A model generated the notes under the pieces. The model did no database searches, was not told the DNA's origin, and saw only the letters and a program-made list of their open reading frames with translations. A stretch of DNA of 64,000 nt from Brevundimonas sp. UBA6550 (GTDB lineage: Bacteria; Pseudomonadota; Alphaproteobacteria; Caulobacterales; Caulobacteraceae). Both the position numbers and the translations under genes were made by a program. Shown here piece after piece: positions 52,502 through 60,644 of the stretch. Numbering within the stretch: the first letter of the stretch is position 1; every line of letters starts with the position of its first letter. Location of the stretch: NCBI RefSeq assembly GCF_002434505.1, contig NZ_DJKE01000012.1, positions 320,372 to 384,371 of the forward strand, in the 5' to 3' direction.

Positions 52502-52931
52502 GCGATGCGACCTCCTGGCGGCCGAGCTGGCGCAGATGAAGGATGAGCTGGCCGAATGGCGGCGACAGGCGTCGGAAGAGCGCAACGTTGTCGTCCACGG
52601 CGAGCTTCGGGACCGCTGGTCCAGGACGCTGCGTCTGGCCCCGTTGCTGTCGCAGGCTGTCATCCTGCTGGTCGAGCGCGAGGGGCGCGCGGTCCGCTAC
52701 GACGCGATCGCGAGGGCGACTTGCCGACACTTCGACGACCTTGCCGACCCCTGCACAAGCGCCAAGGTCACGGTGCACAAGGTGCGCCGGGCGATGGCGG
52801 CGGTCGGCATCAACGACGGGATCGAGACGGTTTGGGGCGTCGGCTATCGCATGCGCCCGAATGCAGCGGCCGCGCTGAGGCGGGTCGTATTCGGGCCTGA
52901 CGTGCCCGCCATCGTCGAGGTGGCGGCATGA
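52494..52931 (+). CDS. Winged-helix protein of OmpR/PhoB DNA-binding type
   Basis: A 145-residue protein. The C-terminal 85 residues form a trans_reg_C winged helix, seen in ILLVEREGRAVRYDAIARAT, AKVTVHKVRRAMAAVG and TVWGVGYRMRP; the last is the family signature GxGYR. The N terminus has a CxxC (MCERC) and a coiled coil (LAAELAQMKDELAEWRRQ) instead of a receiver domain, so it is not a two-component regulator. It is a candidate phage transcription regulator. Confidence 0.8.
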   Translation: MCERCDLLAAELAQMKDELAEWRRQASEERNVVVHGELRDRWSRTLRLAPLLSQAVILLVEREGRAVRYDAIARATCRHFDDLADPCTSAKVTVHKVRRAMAAVGINDGIETVWGVGYRMRPNAAAALRRVVFGPDVPAIVEVAA

Positions 52932-53416
52932 CGAGCCTTCGCCACCAGCGGATTGGTCTAAGCGAGGCTCAGGCTTTTGTCCTGGCTCATCATCGTCATC
53001 ACCCGCCGCCTGTCGGTCACCTCTTCAGCTTGGGGGCTTACCGCGATGCGGATCTCGTTGGGGTCGCCATCGTCGGGCGGCCGGTTGCGCGGATGCGGGA
53101 CGATGGGCTGACGGCTGAGATCTCACGGCTGTGCGTGAGAAGCGATCTGCCGAGCGTCACGGATCGTCATGGGAGATCGCATGCCAATGGGACGGCGAGC
53201 TTCCTGCTGTCCCGTTGCGCTCGTGCCGCAATGGCCCTCGGGTATCGGAGGATCGGGACCTACACGCTGGCCCGCGAAAGCGGAGTCAGCCTGCGCGCGG
53301 CGGGATGGTCGATGATTGCCGCAGTCAAAGGCCGAAGTTGGGACACCCCGTCGCGCCGGCGCACCGATAGGCATCCGACCGAGGGCAAGCTCCTGTGGGA
53401 GTTGGAGCATGCGTGA
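52928..53416 (+). CDS. XF1762-like acetyltransferase-fold phage protein
   Basis: A 162-residue protein resembling the XF1762 family, which has a GNAT-like fold and is common in prophages. Visible features are LSEAQAFVLAHHRHHPPPVGHLFSLGAYRDADLVGVAIVGRP, then LCVRSD and the long helix SFLLSRCARAAMALGYRRIGTYTLARESG. The substrate, if any, is unknown. Overlaps both neighbours. Confidence 0.8.
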   Translation: MTSLRHQRIGLSEAQAFVLAHHRHHPPPVGHLFSLGAYRDADLVGVAIVGRPVARMRDDGLTAEISRLCVRSDLPSVTDRHGRSHANGTASFLLSRCARAAMALGYRRIGTYTLARESGVSLRAAGWSMIAAVKGRSWDTPSRRRTDRHPTEGKLLWELEHA

Positions 53417-53636
53417 CCTGTTCGGCGAGACGCCTCGGCCGGCGGCGAAGGCGGGCGAGATCGCCCTGGCGATGGTGGTGCACGGGCAGACCGACAAGGC
53501 GTGGCTGCTGGCCGAGACCAACGATCGGCGCGACGCGCAGTGGGCGCCGAAGTCGCATGCGAAACGCGGCGAGGGCCGCGACGAGAACATCTGGACCATG
53601 CCGACCTGGCTGGCCCAGGAACGGGGGTGGATGTGA
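53409..53636 (+). CDS. Small phage protein, unknown
   Basis: A 75-residue protein (MRDLFGETPRPAAKAGEIALAM, ending MPTWLAQERGWM). It overlaps the XF1762-like gene by eight bases and ends in a GTGA overlap with the next gene. The short MRDLFGE start is frequent in phage proteins of unknown role. Confidence 0.68.
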   Translation: MRDLFGETPRPAAKAGEIALAMVVHGQTDKAWLLAETNDRRDAQWAPKSHAKRGEGRDENIWTMPTWLAQERGWM

Positions 53637-53974
53637 GTAAGCTTGGGGAGGCCGGCGCGTTCGAGGCGGCCTTGAACCTGCTGCGCGAGCAGCTGCGGGC
53701 GGTGGCGGACGTGCGCCGTCAGATCGCCAGCGATGAGGCGCTGCGGGCGGAAGATCCGAAGCATCAGCACGCGCTGATGGTCCAGACGCTGAACGAGATG
53801 GGGCAGCTGGGGCGGGCGATCAGCACGCTGGAAGCCGTCGAGGGCGGGCGGATTGTGGTCGCACCGGAGACGGTGCTGCGGCCCCGCGTGGCGGCGGCGG
53901 ACCTGCCGCCGATAGAGCGGACCAGCGCCTTGGCCCTGAAGACGCCCAGCGCGCCGCTGGGGGCCTTGTCATGA
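53633..53974 (+). CDS. Phage protein, helical, unknown
   Basis: A 113-residue protein starting at a GTG that overlaps the previous stop (GTGA at 53633-53636). The body is helical (FEAALNLLREQLRAVADVRRQIASDEAL, LMVQTLNEMGQLGRAISTLEAVEGG), like small terminase- or regulator-linked phage proteins. No firm family. Confidence 0.68.
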   Translation: MSKLGEAGAFEAALNLLREQLRAVADVRRQIASDEALRAEDPKHQHALMVQTLNEMGQLGRAISTLEAVEGGRIVVAPETVLRPRVAAADLPPIERTSALALKTPSAPLGALS

Positions 53975-54948
53975 GCGACGTGGCGGTGACGTGGGCCAAG
54001 GCGCAGGAATGCGTCGATGCGGCTGGCAAGAAGGATCGCAACGCCAAACAGACGCTGGTGCATCTGGCGTCCTACGTCGATGCGCTGGGCGTAGGCTGGG
54101 CCTCGGTGCCCGTCCTGGCCATGGAGATGGATGTCTCGGAGCGGTCGGTTCAGCGCGGCCTGAGGGCGCTGGAAGCCATGTCGCTGATCAAGGCGACGGG
54201 CGAAAAGAAGAACATGGAGGGGCGTCTGTACCCCTACTATCAGCTGCCGCTGGAGACGGGTCACGCAAGCACGGCGCGTCGTCGCAGGGCCGAACGGGCG
54301 GCGGCGCGGGGTGACAGGGTGTCACCCCAAGGCGGGGAAAATCCGGGGTCGCCGGGTGACACGGTGTCACCCCAAGATGTCGCATCTGTCACCCCACGGG
54401 GTGACACGGGTGTCACCCAAATAGGGAAGGGAATTACTCAAGGGTTTAAACCCTCCGCGAGCGTGCGCGCGAGTGAGGCTGCTGGGAAGGCTTGGGCGAC
54501 GAAGGCGCCGGAGCGGGTCGCCCCGCCACGGGTCGAGGCGTCATGGCTCAACGCCGTCGAGCGCAGCCGTGAAACCGACGACCGGATGCTGAGCGCGGTT
54601 CGGGCCTGTGTCGCTCGTGATCCCGACTTCGGGCGGGGCAAGGCGATGAACCTGGACCGCTGGCTGGATGAGGATCGGTTCATGGCCTGGCTGCCGGACG
54701 ACGGCGCGCTGGCGCAGGCCCCGATCGTCCTGGGCTGGGCGGGACCGGCGAACGTGAGGGCGGCCGTCATGGACGCGATGGGGGAAGCGGGCGTGGCCAG
54801 CTACCTCAACCACGCGGGCTGGGACGAAGGGCTCTGCGCGGTCGTCGCCGCGACGAAGATCGGGGCGCAGCGCCTGACGGATGGGGCGGGTTCGGCGCTG
54901 AAGGCGCTGGGCGTCCGGGTGATGACGAAGGGGGCGGCGCATGGGTAA
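53971..54948 (+). CDS. Lambda-O-like replication initiator with internal iterons
   Basis: A 325-residue protein. Residues 25-85 form a winged helix (KQTLVHLASYVDALGVGWASVPVLAMEMDVSERSVQRGLRALEAMSLI), the DNA-binding domain found at the N terminus of phage replication initiators. Residues about 113-150 are a low-complexity linker (RGDRVSPQ, PGDTVSPQ, TPRGDTGVTQ) encoded by repeated palindromes at 54308-54418. The C-terminal 170 residues would contact a helicase or loader. Lambda O has the same order: binding domain, iterons in the gene, interaction domain. Assignment is from layout, not from close sequence similarity. Confidence 0.75.
   Translation: MSDVAVTWAKAQECVDAAGKKDRNAKQTLVHLASYVDALGVGWASVPVLAMEMDVSERSVQRGLRALEAMSLIKATGEKKNMEGRLYPYYQLPLETGHASTARRRRAERAAARGDRVSPQGGENPGSPGDTVSPQDVASVTPRGDTGVTQIGKGITQGFKPSASVRASEAAGKAWATKAPERVAPPRVEASWLNAVERSRETDDRMLSAVRACVARDPDFGRGKAMNLDRWLDEDRFMAWLPDDGALAQAPIVLGWAGPANVRAAVMDAMGEAGVASYLNHAGWDEGLCAVVAATKIGAQRLTDGAGSALKALGVRVMTKGAAHG
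54308..54418. other. Candidate phage replication origin (iterons)
   Basis: Seven copies of the half-site GGGTGACA or its complement TGTCACCC in 111 bases, starting at 54308, 54320, 54354, 54365, 54387, 54398 and 54411. Two pairs form palindromes with a 3-base centre (54308-54328 with 9-base arms, 54354-54372 with 8-base arms), and the last three overlap as alternating inverted copies. Immediately after lies a lower-GC segment (54419-54455) including AGGGTTTAAACCCT, which could serve as the unwinding element. Confidence 0.75.
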
Positions 54949-55738
54949 GGCGGCGATGTCGATGCGGCTGAGCGCAGAGCAGCTGGCGCGCATGGAGGCC
55001 AGCCGGGCGCGGCGCGTCGCTGGTCCGGTCGAGGTGGTGGTGTCAGGCGTGACCCTACGCCCTTCGCAGCGGGATGCGCTGATGGAAGCCGAGCGTCTGG
55101 CCGGCGGCGGCCTGGCTGAGCGACGCAAGGCGGCCATGCTGGTCCGTCTGGTCGAGGGGCAGTTGAAGGCGGCGCGCGATGGGGCGGCCGTCGAGGCGGC
55201 GATCGAGGACACGCTGCTGCGGGCCGAGGCGCGCGGCGAGGCGTTCGAGGTCGAGACGGTGGCGGTCGGCGAGTTCCGGCGCGACGACAACGGCGGGCTG
55301 GCGCGGCTGAAGGGTCAGCCCGTCCTCGACGTTCAGACCGTCCGGCGTGCGCGGCGCATCGATGGGATCGCCAGCCTCTATCGGGCCGGGCACCTCGACG
55401 ATGACCAGCTGCGGATCGCGGACGAGTATCGTCAGCTTGTCGAGGCGGCCCGCGCGCCGATCGGCGTCGCGACGATCGAGCCACGCGTGGGCCGGGCATG
55501 GGCGGATCCAGAGGCTCCAATGGCGGCGGCGATCGAGCGAGGACAGGCCGGCGCGCTGCTGTCGAGAAAGCACGCGGCGCTGACGCCGGAACAGGCCGCC
55601 GTGCTTCAGGCCGTCGCCGGTCGGGGTGAGAGCATTCGGGGGCTTACGGGCGGCGGTCGTCGGTGGCAGACGAATCGGTCGCTGCTGATCGAGGCACTTA
55701 CACTTTCCGACAAAGTTCGATCGGTCGAGAAAATGTAG
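54941..55738 (+). CDS. Phage protein with DUF6456-like C terminus
   Basis: A 265-residue protein that overlaps the initiator gene by eight bases. The last 110 residues (HLDDDQLRIADEYRQLVEAARAP, then AVLQAVAGRGESIRGLTGGGRRWQTNRSLLIEALTLSDK) resemble the DUF6456 domain of alphaproteobacterial regulators, with helices ending in a helix-turn-helix-like pair. As the last gene before the packaging genes, it might control late transcription; that is inferred from position only. Confidence 0.68.
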   Translation: MGKAAMSMRLSAEQLARMEASRARRVAGPVEVVVSGVTLRPSQRDALMEAERLAGGGLAERRKAAMLVRLVEGQLKAARDGAAVEAAIEDTLLRAEARGEAFEVETVAVGEFRRDDNGGLARLKGQPVLDVQTVRRARRIDGIASLYRAGHLDDDQLRIADEYRQLVEAARAPIGVATIEPRVGRAWADPEAPMAAAIERGQAGALLSRKHAALTPEQAAVLQAVAGRGESIRGLTGGGRRWQTNRSLLIEALTLSDKVRSVEKM

Positions 55739-55829
55739 GTTGTCGGACGGGAACGCTAAGTGCATCCGTTCCCTCACTTCCAGAGGTGCGACCCCAGCCC
55801 GCCCGGCCCTGCCGAGGCGGGCTTCGCAC
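55694..55829. other. Dense inverted repeats before terminase: terminator or cos candidate
   Basis: Nested arms: GCACTTA (55694-55700) with TAAGTGC (55757-55763), and CCGACAA (55707-55713) with TTGTCGG (55740-55746). Also GGGAACG (55749-55755) with CGTTCCC (55767-55773). Then a long hairpin of GTGCGA plus AGCCCGCC (55786-55803, 4-base bulge) with GGCGGGCT plus TCGCAC (55816-55829). Confidence 0.55.
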
Positions 55830-55936
55830 TCCCCGCCCTGCGACCGGCTCGCATCACGGGTCCTTCCCCCTTCCCTGTGAGCAATACGGTCGTGCTGGGC
55901 GCGTAACTTCTCAAGCGAAGACCTAAAATGCGCATA

Positions 55937-55995
55937 GCACGGATCGCGCACGGATGGGGTTTAGCGCACGGGTGAACGCACATGAACGCACGGAT
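55937..55995 (+). repeat. GCACGGAT direct repeats at the start of terS
   Basis: GCACGGAT at 55937, 55948 and 55988, GCACGGGT at 55966, and a weaker copy at 55978, all in the same orientation and mostly 10 to 12 bases or multiples apart. They straddle the start of the small terminase gene and could be its binding sites, as lambda R sites are for gpNu1. Confidence 0.5.
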
Positions 55996-56611
55996 GCAGT
56001 CAGCACCGTCCGGCTTTGTGACCGTCGCCCAGGCGGCGGCCGAACTGACGCGGCGCGGTGATAAGATCGACGCCTCGAACGTGTCGAGGTATCTCGCTCG
56101 CAACCCCGACATCGCCTCTCGAAAAGAAGGCCGATGCCGATACGTCGATCTCGCGGCGTTGATCCTTCATCGCTCGGGTAACACGCTGTCGATAGGGCGG
56201 CGCGACATGGTCCCGGAGGATGCTGCACCAACTGGCCTGGACGATGATGATGGCGGCGGCGTACCGCTGACGCCCGGCATCGCCTCGGAGATCCAGCAGG
56301 CCAACCTTCGCCTGAAACAGCTTCAGGTCCGCGACAAGGAACGTGAAGACGCACTGGCCGAGGGCGACCTTGTGCCGGCGGCTGACGTTCTGGCCGTCAT
56401 CAACGGCGTGATGCAGACCTTCGTGACAGAGTTGGAGCGGGTCGAGATGTCCATCGCCACCCGCCACGGCCGCGTTGTCGCTGCTGATTTCCGCAAGGCG
56501 CGAAAGGATGCCCAGGCAGCGGCATCAGCCAAACTAAAGGTGGCGGCCGAAGCGCAGCTGCACCCGTCTGTCTCCGGCATGATCGCCGCCGACCAGGCCG
56601 CTGCGCCCTGA
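55982..56611 (+). CDS. Terminase small subunit (Nu1-like)
   Basis: A 209-residue protein. The N terminus (FVTVAQAAAELTRRGDKIDASNVSRYLARNPDIASRKEGRCRYVDLAALI) is a winged helix of the MerR/Nu1 type that binds packaging DNA. The middle has a long helix (ASEIQQANLRLKQLQVRDKEREDALAEGDLVPAADVLAVI) for oligomerisation, as in the DUF1441/Nu1 families. Four bases before the large subunit. Start at 55982 gives MNARMQSAPSG; the inner ATG four codons later is also possible. Confidence 0.85.
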   Translation: MNARMQSAPSGFVTVAQAAAELTRRGDKIDASNVSRYLARNPDIASRKEGRCRYVDLAALILHRSGNTLSIGRRDMVPEDAAPTGLDDDDGGGVPLTPGIASEIQQANLRLKQLQVRDKEREDALAEGDLVPAADVLAVINGVMQTFVTELERVEMSIATRHGRVVAADFRKARKDAQAAASAKLKVAAEAQLHPSVSGMIAADQAAAP

Positions 56612-56615
56612 CGCG

Positions 56616-58694
56616 ATGACCGCAATGTCGCTGGCCGCTGCGGCGGTCTACGCGGGTGTGGCGGCGGCGATGGCGCCCGCCCCTGAAACGAGCATTTCAG
56701 AGTGGGTTGCGGGCGGCGCTGACGGCGGGCCGGTTATCCTTTCGGCGCGAACGAACACGCCCAAAGAGGGGCCGATCAGTTTCGACGGCGTCGAGTATCT
56801 GCGCGAGCCGCTGGATAGGCTGCACCCTGACGATCCGGCATCGCGGGTCACCATTCGAGGTGGGGCGCAATCCGCAAAGAGCACGGTCGGACAGCTCTGG
56901 GTCTGCTGGTCGGTCGAGAACAATCCGCGATCCTTCGCCATCGGCCTGCCTTCGGCGGGCGAGATCACGAAATACAACGAGCTGAAGCTCGAGCCGCTGC
57001 TGGACGATAGTCCCCGGCTGAAAGACCGCATCGACCGCCGCGTCATCCGTGGCCGGCCGATGTCGGACGGCAAGAAGAAGACGCTGAAGACGGGCGCGCA
57101 GATCCGCCTCTTCAACCTCGCGTCACCGAAAGAACTACAGATGATCTCGACCGGGAACCTGATCCTGGAAGAGGTCGGCAACGCCCTCGTCGATGTTGGT
57201 GAGCGCGGCTCCCCGGTCGCCCAGGCGCGTGAACGTCAGGCCGCCTATTCGGTGATCGGTTCCAAGGAACTGATGATCTCGACGCCGTCCGTACTGGGCG
57301 AGTGCGAAGTTTCAAAGGCCGAAGAGGCGGGCGACCAGCGCCGCTTCTATGGTCAGTGCCCTCACTGCACCGGCTTCTTCCACCTCGAGCCGGAGGATTT
57401 CAAACCGGCCTCGCCGAACGGCACGCCTCATCACTTCGTCTGCCCTCCCTCGGAGGGCGGATGCGGCGGCGTGTTGGAAGAGACGGACATGCTGACGTTC
57501 CGCCCCGCCGGGATCTGGCTGCCCACCTTCCCGAGCCAGAACGAGGATAACCCGGCGCCAGCCAAGTTCGTCGCAGCTGAAGACGTCCATGGCTATACGC
57601 GCCGAAACTGCGAAGGCCGCGAGCCCAGCTACTACATCTGGCAGGCGTACTGCGGCCTGATCAGTTGGGCGAAGATCGCCAAGTCCATCGCCGACGCCAA
57701 GTCGCCAGCGGAATTGAAGACCCTGGAGCAGCAGACCTTCGGCCGCGCTTGGGATCCTTCGGTCGAGGCGATGAGCTGGGAGGAACTTCACCGCCTACGC
57801 GAGCCATACGAACACTCCATCGTCCCGGCAGGGGCGGAATACGTCACGGCCTTCACCGACGTCCAGGGTGCCTACCTCGAAGGCGGGGCCATCGCCTGGG
57901 GGCCGGGCGGCGAGTGGTGGGTCATCGATCGTTGGGTCATTCCGGGCGACACAGCCGGCGACCAGGTCTGGTTCGAACTCGACGAGATCTACCGCCGAAC
58001 CTACCCCCATGCCGAAGGCGGCGAGCTGGGGATCGAGGCGTTTGGCGTCGACACCGGCTTCAGAACCCAGCGCGCCTATTCCTTCTGTCGCGGGCGTCCC
58101 CGGTCTTACGCCATGGATGGCCGGCCGGGCTGGAAAGTGCCGATCCTGGGCAAGGCCAAGCCGGTCAAGGTGGTTGAGCAGGGCCGGGTCAAGGGGCGCG
58201 TCAAGCTATGGCCTTCCGGCACATGGGAACTGAAGGCCATGTTGGCCTGGTCCCTGAAGCTCTCGACCGAAGCGGGCTACGCGGTCCGTCAGCAAGGCCG
58301 GGGACACTGGTCCATGGCCGAAGACGAGGCCTGGGCGCAGCAGATCACGGCAGAGGGTCTGGCCGAGGAAACCGACGACCGCACCGGCGAGATCAAGCGT
58401 TGGTGGAAAAAGCTGCGGGACCGAAACGAGTGGGTGGACATCTGGGTCGGCGCCCGCGCGCTGGCGTGGAGCCTCGGGGTCGGCGCGCCGGCTAAGAACG
58501 GCGCAGAGAATGTGGATTGGGCCGCACGCGCCGCTGCGCGCGGCCAGGCCTCGGCATCGGCGCCTGACCTCTTCTCGGGTGAAAAGCCGTCGCCGAAGTC
58601 CGCAGTTGCGTTGGAGCCGTCCGATCCGACGCCGCCGGCGAATGACAAACCGGGTTCGTCGGAACGTCGGTTCTTCCGTAAGAAACGAGGCTGA
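56616..58694 (+). CDS. Terminase large subunit, GpA type
   Basis: A 692-residue packaging motor of the lambda gpA family. The ATPase domain has a Walker A variant RGGAQSAKST (residues 81-90) and Walker B LILEEV (182-187). A zinc-binding pair C248-PH-C251 with a second Cys cluster (CPPSEGGCGG) follows, as in gpA. The nuclease domain starts about residue 395 (FTDVQGAYLEGGAIAWG), with the acidic D of the first motif visible. The C-terminal 60 residues are a low-complexity tail. GpA-type terminases usually cut at cos sites. Confidence 0.95.
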   Translation: MTAMSLAAAAVYAGVAAAMAPAPETSISEWVAGGADGGPVILSARTNTPKEGPISFDGVEYLREPLDRLHPDDPASRVTIRGGAQSAKSTVGQLWVCWSVENNPRSFAIGLPSAGEITKYNELKLEPLLDDSPRLKDRIDRRVIRGRPMSDGKKKTLKTGAQIRLFNLASPKELQMISTGNLILEEVGNALVDVGERGSPVAQARERQAAYSVIGSKELMISTPSVLGECEVSKAEEAGDQRRFYGQCPHCTGFFHLEPEDFKPASPNGTPHHFVCPPSEGGCGGVLEETDMLTFRPAGIWLPTFPSQNEDNPAPAKFVAAEDVHGYTRRNCEGREPSYYIWQAYCGLISWAKIAKSIADAKSPAELKTLEQQTFGRAWDPSVEAMSWEELHRLREPYEHSIVPAGAEYVTAFTDVQGAYLEGGAIAWGPGGEWWVIDRWVIPGDTAGDQVWFELDEIYRRTYPHAEGGELGIEAFGVDTGFRTQRAYSFCRGRPRSYAMDGRPGWKVPILGKAKPVKVVEQGRVKGRVKLWPSGTWELKAMLAWSLKLSTEAGYAVRQQGRGHWSMAEDEAWAQQITAEGLAEETDDRTGEIKRWWKKLRDRNEWVDIWVGARALAWSLGVGAPAKNGAENVDWAARAAARGQASASAPDLFSGEKPSPKSAVALEPSDPTPPANDKPGSSERRFFRKKRG

Positions 58695-58696
58695 CC

Positions 58697-58924
58697 ATGG
58701 CGCTGACCGATGACGATGTGATCCGTCTCGCCCGCCTGCGGGCTGACCGCGACGCCCAGATCAGCGGTCGGGCGGTGTCCAAGGTCGCTTCAAATGGTCG
58801 TTCAAAGGATATGGCGGCGGCGGATCTGAAGCGTCTGGATGGCGAGATCGAGGCTCTGGAAGCCAAGGCTCTCACTGGACGGTCGCGTCGTCGCGGTGCG
58901 ATCACCTTCCGGTGGGGCCGATGA
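58697..58924 (+). CDS. gpW-like head-tail connector
   Basis: A 75-residue protein (MALTDDDVIRLARLRADRD, ending AITFRWGR) of the gpW size and pattern: two helices with a short hairpin. In lambda, gpW lies between gpA and gpB; here it is likewise between terminase and portal. Its stop overlaps the portal start by ATGA. Confidence 0.82.
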   Translation: MALTDDDVIRLARLRADRDAQISGRAVSKVASNGRSKDMAAADLKRLDGEIEALEAKALTGRSRRRGAITFRWGR

Positions 58925-60615
58925 GCGGCGTGTTCGGCCTGCGCGGCCCTGCCTATCCTTCCACCCGTTCGGCGTCGGTGGCTCATGTGCCTACGGCGTT
59001 CGAGCGACCCTATGAAGCGGCGCGCCGCGAGGGCGTGCATGCAAACTGGCGGCCGGGCCTCCGCTCGGCGGATGCCGACTGGCTGGATGACCGCGATGAG
59101 GTCATCGCCAAATCGCGTGACATCGGTCGGAACGAAGGCGTCGGCGCGTCCGCCACCATGCGGGTCGTCAATGCGTCCGTCGGCTTCCGCTGGGATTTCA
59201 CGTCAAAGCCGAACCATCGCGCGCTCGGCATCAGCTATGAGGCGGCGCGCGAGCTGGGCCAGGCGATCGGTGCTGAGTGGGAGCAATACGCCTACGGCAT
59301 CCACTTCTGCGCCGACGCGGAACGCACCCTGACCTTCGGCCAGCTGCTGCGCCTGTCGGCCGCTCACATCTTCAACGACGGCGAGATGTTGGGCCTCGTC
59401 GAGTGGGCTGAGGAAGAGCTGACGAAATACAAGACGCGCCTACGTGTCGTGGATCCCGACCGCCTGTCGAACCCTCACGGCAAGCCGGACACGCCCACCT
59501 TGCGCGGAGGTGTCGAGAAGAACTGGAACCAGGCGCCAATCCGCTACTGGATCCGCGAGGGTCACCCCGACGACGTCGGCATGGGCGCCGGTCGCGTGTC
59601 CATGAACTGGACGTCGTGGGAGCGTTACTCGACCAATCTGGGGCGGCCCCAGGTGCTGCATGCGTTCGACAAGCTGCGTGCCGGTCAGACACGGGGCGTC
59701 ACCCGGTTCGCCTCGGTGCTGAAGCTGTTCAAGAGCTTCTCGCGGTTCACCGACAAGACCATCGAGGCGGCGGCCCTCAACGCCCTCTTCCTCGGCTTCA
59801 TCAAGTCCAATGCTGGTCCGTCGGCGGTTTCGGATTCGTTCGACACCGACGACATGTCGGGCTTTGCGGCGGAGCGCGAGGACTTTTACGACGAGAACCC
59901 GGTCGAGGTTCAGGGCGTCCGCTTCCCCGTTCTGGGACCGGATGACGAAGTCCAGATGCAGACGACGGCCCGCGACACCTCAGGCTTCGACGGCTTCACG
60001 CGGGCGATCCTGCGGCTCATCGCGGCGGCGCTCGGCGTCACCTACGAAGAGCTGTCCATGGACTTCTCGACGACGAACTATTCGTCGGCGCGGGCGGCCC
60101 TCATGATCGCCTGGAAGGAAACGCTCGCTCTGCGCGGCTTGATCGAGCAGCAGATTGTCTGGCCCTTCTTTGCGGCCTGGCTGGAAGAGGCGATCGACAT
60201 CGGCGCGATCCAGCTGCCGGCAGGCGCTCCCGACTTCTACGACGCGATCGACGCCTATGTCGAAGGCCGCTGGCGCGGTCCTGGTCGCGGCCACATCGAT
60301 CCCACGAAGGAGCTGCTGGCGGCGGCTGGTCGGATGGAAGAGGGCATCACGACCATGGAAGACGAGTGCGCCGAGTACGACGGCTCCAACTGGGAAGACA
60401 AGCTCGAGCAGAAGGCCCGCGAGAACGCCTACAAGCGCGAACTGGGCCTGCCGGTCGACGGCGATCCAGTCGTGCCGGACGATGATCCCGAGGCGGATCG
60501 CCAGCGAGATGAGCGACCGCGTTCCGCGCGCCGCTCAGCCATGTCGCGGGTCGCTGCGGTCGCCGACAGCGTCGATCACAACGCCTTCCTGGATGCCCGG
60601 CCCGTCGCGGCCTGA
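58921..60615 (+). CDS. Portal protein, lambda gpB family
   Basis: A 564-residue protein that forms the dodecameric DNA-entry vertex. Recognisable family segments are RSRDIGRNEG-like KSRDIGRNEGVGASATMRVVNASVGF, LVEWAEEELTKYKTRLRVVDPDRLSNP, VLHAFDKLRAGQTRGVTRFASVL, and SMDFSTTNYSSARAALMIAWKETLALR. I start it at 58921 (MSGVFGLRGPAYPS), coupled to gpW by ATGA, instead of three codons upstream. The C-terminal 60 residues are charged and loosely conserved. Confidence 0.95.
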   Translation: MSGVFGLRGPAYPSTRSASVAHVPTAFERPYEAARREGVHANWRPGLRSADADWLDDRDEVIAKSRDIGRNEGVGASATMRVVNASVGFRWDFTSKPNHRALGISYEAARELGQAIGAEWEQYAYGIHFCADAERTLTFGQLLRLSAAHIFNDGEMLGLVEWAEEELTKYKTRLRVVDPDRLSNPHGKPDTPTLRGGVEKNWNQAPIRYWIREGHPDDVGMGAGRVSMNWTSWERYSTNLGRPQVLHAFDKLRAGQTRGVTRFASVLKLFKSFSRFTDKTIEAAALNALFLGFIKSNAGPSAVSDSFDTDDMSGFAAEREDFYDENPVEVQGVRFPVLGPDDEVQMQTTARDTSGFDGFTRAILRLIAAALGVTYEELSMDFSTTNYSSARAALMIAWKETLALRGLIEQQIVWPFFAAWLEEAIDIGAIQLPAGAPDFYDAIDAYVEGRWRGPGRGHIDPTKELLAAAGRMEEGITTMEDECAEYDGSNWEDKLEQKARENAYKRELGLPVDGDPVVPDDDPEADRQRDERPRSARRSAMSRVAAVADSVDHNAFLDARPVAA

Positions 60616-60644
60616 CCGGCTTTCGAGCCATCTGAGGACACCTC

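Noticed and set aside
54308..54418. A CRISPR array or terminator cluster as explanation for the repeats in the initiator gene
   Set aside because: Repeats are 8-9 bases, alternate in orientation, have no unique spacers of constant length, and lie inside a coding frame; iterons fit better.
55055..55951. A 298-codon minus-strand frame over the gene before the terminase
   Set aside because: Antisense to a coupled plus-strand gene and running through the inverted repeats; no protein-like motif.
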